From Corynespora cassiicola (Eukaryota > Ascomycota > Dothideomycetes > Pleosporales > Corynesporascaceae): DNA of 64,000 nucleotides. This document shows, piece after piece, positions 60,083-64,000 of this stretch. The notes beneath the pieces are model-generated. The model made no database searches. It saw only the letters and a program-made list of their open reading frames with translations, and was not told the origin of the DNA. Location: positions 868,001 to 932,000 of the forward strand of contig JAEUWY010000016.1 in assembly GCA_022059125.1 (NCBI GenBank), read 5' to 3'. Position 1 is the first letter of the stretch, and every line of letters starts with the position of its first letter. Made by a program: the position numbers and the translations under genes.

Positions 60083-60330
60083 TGTCAGCTCCATGGATAC
60101 CGCTGAGTGCTTACCAGTCTTTTACCGATTACTGGCATGAATTCACTGTCAGCTCCATACACTGTTGAGTAATTATTAGTTATTTGTTGACTAAATTGAT
60201 TGTCAGCTCTATACACCACATGGTGCTTATTAGTCCCTTCTCATTTAAACTTATTGTCAGCTCTATGCATCATCAAGTGCCTATTGGCCTTGCGTTTATT
60301 GAATATACTATCGGCTCCATACACAATCAT
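60083..60330. repeat. Tandem repeat, ~54-bp period, about 4.5 units
   Basis: Units begin with TGTCAGCTCYAT at 60083, 60147, 60201 and 60255, with a diverged TATCGGCTCCAT at 60309. Spacing is 64, 54, 54 and 54. A second shared block (TTATTAGT-like) lies at about offset 27 of units 2-4. It sits just past the 3' end of the mitochondrial protein gene. Confidence 0.85.
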
Positions 60331-60423
60331 ACACTTGGCAATATCGCCAACCCCAGCTGCCCGTCCCATGGCCGTAAGATTTTTCTATGATACATTCAAG
60401 CTACTAGTACAAAAACAGGGTAT

Positions 60424-62995
60424 CTATGAAGAAGTGGTGGAGTTGCTGTTTCCTTTTGAGTCGCCGTTTACCTGTCCCTCATCGTCCAACTGTAAACTCA
60501 GATCGTTGGGATCCTTGGCTGCTCGTTTCTTGAGGGGCTGGTACTTGACTTGTGGAGCAATGTGGTGCGATTCCATGGAGATGTAATAACTCAGCGAAGG
60601 TATCGGAGACGCGGACTCGCCTTCTCCGTGCTGTACCGGCACTTCCTCTGCGTCTTTCCGTGAAGGCTTAGGCTTAGGCTTAGGCTTGGACGCGGTCCCA
60701 GATATGAGGGCTTCTTCCAGGCTTATGGATTCCACCCTGCGGATCTGGGGGCTGTCGAGAGCATCGGTGCTAGGTGAAGAAGATATGGTGATGTTTGGGT
60801 TGCGTAATTCCCTGATCCGGTTTCGCAGGCCGTCAACAGACTTGTACAATGAGCCATCGGCCGTGCTCAGATCCAACGAGAGCGCAGTTCTGACAAGAGG
60901 CTTCTTTTCCGCAATCGCACGGTCCACCAGTTTCTGCATCTTGACTTCATTGGCCTCGGCATCATTCAACAAGGTCACAACAGTTACCCAATTCTCAAAT
61001 CTAAGCTCATCCAAAGGAATTCCCGTAGCGCTGACTGGTTTTGTTCCTTCTTGCGGAGCTGGAGGCGAAGGTTGATTGGGATCTGTGGTGAACTCGTCAT
61101 ATACAGTGCGCAAGTCGTGTGTGGTACCCAAGGGTTGCTTGGCCGCGTTCAAGAACATGGGGAATGGCGTTGTGCGCAAATCCTGCGACCTCCCCGCCAT
61201 TGTTACTGCTGCTATGTTCCTTGAGTGTTCCTTGAACCCCTCCACTGCAGAATTGAAGCTTGCCATGTCCATCAACTCAAGATCTCGATCCGGCCGTGTA
61301 ATGTCTTGCTTGGTCAACTCTTGGTTACATCTCTCCTCAGCCCTACTATCAATAGCATGAGCGTTTGCCTGGAGCTGTGCATAAAAGTAATTGATGTGGC
61401 TGCATCTCCTGCATGCTTTCGCTAGAGTGATCCAGTCCTCGTAGGCAATCCTTCTACTTTCAGCATCGGCCTGGGATACAATCTGGGACCAGTATCGTTC
61501 CAAAAGCTCCTTGTTGTTCAGCATTCCAGCAGATGTGACAACGGTCCTTCGACCTATATCGGCTAGGTCCAGCCGAATCTCTTCGACATCACCGACAACA
61601 GACTCGAGCAAGCTCGGGACCTTCAGTTTGCCGGCCAGTGATATCAAAGCAGCGAAGAGATGAGGGCTCGGAGGCATGCCAGCTTGCAGCATGGTAGACG
61701 CAAATTCATGCGCTGTCGTCATGATGACGTTCCGAAAGCTTGCCAAATCCCCCTCGTAAGTCTCTCCGACAGCCAAGTCTGGAAGCAGGACCTCAAAGTT
61801 GGAGAGCAAAATGCCCACGTGTAGAGGTTCAAGTGACCCGCCAGACTGCAAGTACGCATAAATGGCGTTTGCAGTACCCTGCAGGATGGTAATCCGGGCC
61901 TGTAGACTTGTGCAGACAGCCATGGCCTGTTTCAACTTGGCCATGAGGACGGTAAGGTGACTGGGTTTGAAGACAATTCCAGCGCGGCACGCAATGAGAT
62001 ATACACTGTAGGCTTCGGACACGGGCCGTTCCGTCATGAATAGCTCGAAAAAGCGTGCAGGAAGTTGTGTCGGGTACAAGCGAAGGCCAGTGTCCAGCGC
62101 CAGGTAGGCATTCTTCCAATCGCGATTCAAAATCCGGGCGGTAAGGATGCCTTGCAGAAGAGACATGGGAAGGCCCGTGAAGAAGGTTGGCTGCGACCGA
62201 TCAGGCACAATGGCATCGGGGGAGAGGTGATACTCTGCAAAGGTGCCAGGAAAGCGTGACAGGGCATCCATGTAGAGAGATTCGAGCTCCTGAAGCTCGG
62301 CCATGCCGCCATATGCCATTAGCTCAATGGCAGCACCATACACGGACGGATCAACGTATAACTCGTTTTGCTGGACCAGCCACTGCCAAAAGTCGTGGCC
62401 TTGTTGGAATTTCTTCCAGTGCTTGTATATGCCAATCAGATGGACATGGGCAAATGGATGGGGAGGCAAGGCTCCGGAGCGAATATCCTCCACCACTCGG
62501 TCCACGAAAGGAAAGAGGTCTGAAGCCTTGATCTTGGCGGCACGAGAGTTACGGACGGCAGCATGCAGAGCTTGGGCGAGGCGGCGAGAATCATTGGGCT
62601 GCAGTTTCTTCGAAGCCACAGCGGCAGGGTATAGGCTCATCATTTCTGAGACGGAATTGACATTGCTATTTGCGCGGAATTGCTCCAGCAGCAGTTCAGT
62701 CTATGTACTGCGTGAGCGAGTTGCATGGGACGTAGGGCCAGGTCCATACCTCGTCTTTTGGCCTAAACTTTTTGAAGTTGGGGTTCCCTTGACCTTTTGA
62801 GTCTTTATTAGGCCCCTTTTTCTTGTGTCCTTTCGCCCTTGCTGCATATGTGCGCCGTTGCAGGCCGCTGGGTCCGGTCGCAGTAGAACATGGTGTGGAG
62901 AGAAGCACAATAGGAACGGGGGCGCGGAGGAGGCGCGGTACGAGAAACGGGGTCGAAGGGCAGACCAGCGACGCGAGCTGGGACCGAGGGAGCAT
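60424..62995 (-). CDS. Mitochondrial helical-repeat (PPR-like) protein
   Basis: Complement of exons 62750..62995 and 60424..62700 (49-nt intron), about 840 residues. The N-terminus is rich in Arg, Ser, Ala and Leu without acids and ends in QRRTYAARAKG, a convincing mitochondrial presequence, followed by a Lys/Gly-rich stretch. The body is a run of helical pairs (HVHLIGIYKHWKKFQQGHDFWQWL, DPSVYGAAIELMAYGG, SLLQGILTARILNRDWKNAYLALD) like fungal pentatricopeptide-type proteins that bind mitochondrial RNA. The C-terminus is low complexity, with a KPKPKPK stretch. The exact family was not settled. Divergent from coatomer zeta, 282 bp apart. Confidence 0.85.
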
Positions 62996-63277
62996 GTCTA
63001 CGGCGATTGTCGCGCAGTTGCGCGTGTCTTGAAGCTCGCGTGAACGCTCGTGAAAGTCGGAGCTGCACTTTTCAGGCCCGCCAAGCCTGGGCTTGATTCG
63101 CCGGGGGTCCGCTAAACGACGGCGGAGGAGACACCTATCAAATCCCCCACCGCATCAACAGACCCCCGGCATTCCGACGACGACGAGAGCTTCGACCGCC
63201 CGACACTCCTCGCCCTTTGCTGCAGAGCTCGCCAGAACCTCCCCCGAACCTCGCTTTCCCCACCACAAATCGCAACC
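62996..63277. promoter_or_regulatory. Divergent promoter, mitochondrial protein / coatomer zeta
   Basis: 282 bp between start codons on opposite strands. No clear TATA box. Confidence 0.55.
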
Positions 63278-64000
63278 ATGTCGCGCCCGCTCTCTCTCTT
63301 CAGCGTCTCGGCCATCCTCATCCTGGCCATTGATGATGGATCGCGCATTCTCACCAAATACTACTCGAACCCCCACCCGCCTGCGGGCAACCAAACCGAT
63401 TATCCTGGCGCAATTGCCTACAAGACGGTCAAGGACCAGAAGGCATTCGAGAAGGGCCTGTTGGGTACGTGGCAGATGACCGCCGCCTGGATCATGGCAA
63501 CTGGCAACGGGCGCGGGCTAACAGCTCGCAGAGAAGACGGCAAAGCAGACCACGGACATCATCCTGTATGACCAAAAGGTCATCGTGTTCAAGATGGAGT
63601 CGGACGTCATGCTCTATGTCGTAGGCGGCCCGGAAGAGAACGAGGTCCTCCTGTACAGGTATGGTTGTTGTACTGGCATGGAAGACCCAAAGCTGACAGT
63701 GCGGTAGCGTCGTCCTTGCCCTGCGCGACTCGCTCAACATCCTCCTCAAGTAAGATGTGCGCCCTGGAAATGGAGTGCAAGGCTAACGCATACCAGAAAC
63801 TCGGTGGACAAGCGCACCGTGATTGAGAACTACGACCTCGTGGTATGTACCCTAGCCATAGGAATACCCTCTAGCATGCTGACTTGCCCAGTCCCTCGCT
63901 GTCGATGAGCTGGTCGACGACGGCATCATCTTGGAGACAGACCCCGTCATTGTGGCCTCGCGCGTCAGCCGACCACCGGCACAAGACATGACCTCGATGA
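63278..64000 (+). CDS. RET3: Coatomer subunit zeta (3' end outside window)
   Basis: Exons 63278..63464, 63532..63658, 63708..63749, 63797..63842 and 63892..>64000; introns 47-67 nt. About 170 residues are visible; the last third of a fungal zeta subunit, roughly 30 residues, is missing at most. Zeta-COP pairs with gamma-COP in the COPI coat that drives Golgi-to-ER transport. Family marks are SAILILAIDDGSRILTKYY, KTAKQTTDIILYDQKVIVFK, LYVVGGPEENEVLLYSVV and ENYDLVSLAVDELVDDGIIL, the longin fold of small adaptin-like chains. The five-exon structure with short internal exons is unambiguous because each junction restores this sequence. Confidence 0.95.

Overview
The window is nuclear DNA of a filamentous ascomycete (Pezizomycotina, most likely a Sordariomycete). 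Its genes are split by 42-93 nt introns with GTRNGT donors and CTAAC/CTGAC branch points, and it encodes fungal families: a Zn2Cys6-type regulator, a STAND NLR, a fungal VTC4 and a fused pseudouridine glycosidase/PfkB enzyme. Species cannot be told from sequence alone. All exon models were built by eye from reading frame and splice consensus.

Layout. 1-2543 (+): C-terminal part of a fungal-specific transcription factor. 2544-12627: about 10 kb without a supported gene, lying between two convergent 3' ends and full of homopolymers and simple repeats. 12628-21796: OST1 (-), the pseudouridine glycosidase/kinase (+) and VTC4 (-). 22364-32672: a hypothetical protein (-), patatin 1 (-), a hypothetical protein (+), a CinA-type protein (+) and a membrane protein (-). 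33729-37634: the most interesting locus, a divergent pair. One gene is an NB-ARC/TPR NLR (-); the other is a small HeLo/HELL-like protein (+). The NLR N-terminus and the small protein's C-terminus carry matching short motifs, as in fungal amyloid-signalling cell-death pairs. The NLR copy has a G8-tract frameshift and an in-frame TGA. 38489-43089: intron-containing tRNA-Arg(ACG), a MOSC/mARC-like protein (-), and patatin 2 (+), whose nucleophile serine is replaced by glycine. 44200-47650: AT-richer DNA with a degenerate motif phased at about 30 bp. 47798-50179: a large fungal protein of unknown function (-). 50180-60423: mostly gene-poor DNA holding a strong imperfect inverted repeat and one convincing small gene at 55709. 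60083-60330: a ~54-bp tandem repeat. 60424-64000: a mitochondrial protein (-) divergent from coatomer zeta (+, cut by the window end).

The housekeeping genes (OST1, VTC4, coatomer zeta, mitochondrial protein) are scattered among accessory genes and do not form a pathway cluster. The only pair with a clear functional link is the NLR/HELL-like locus.
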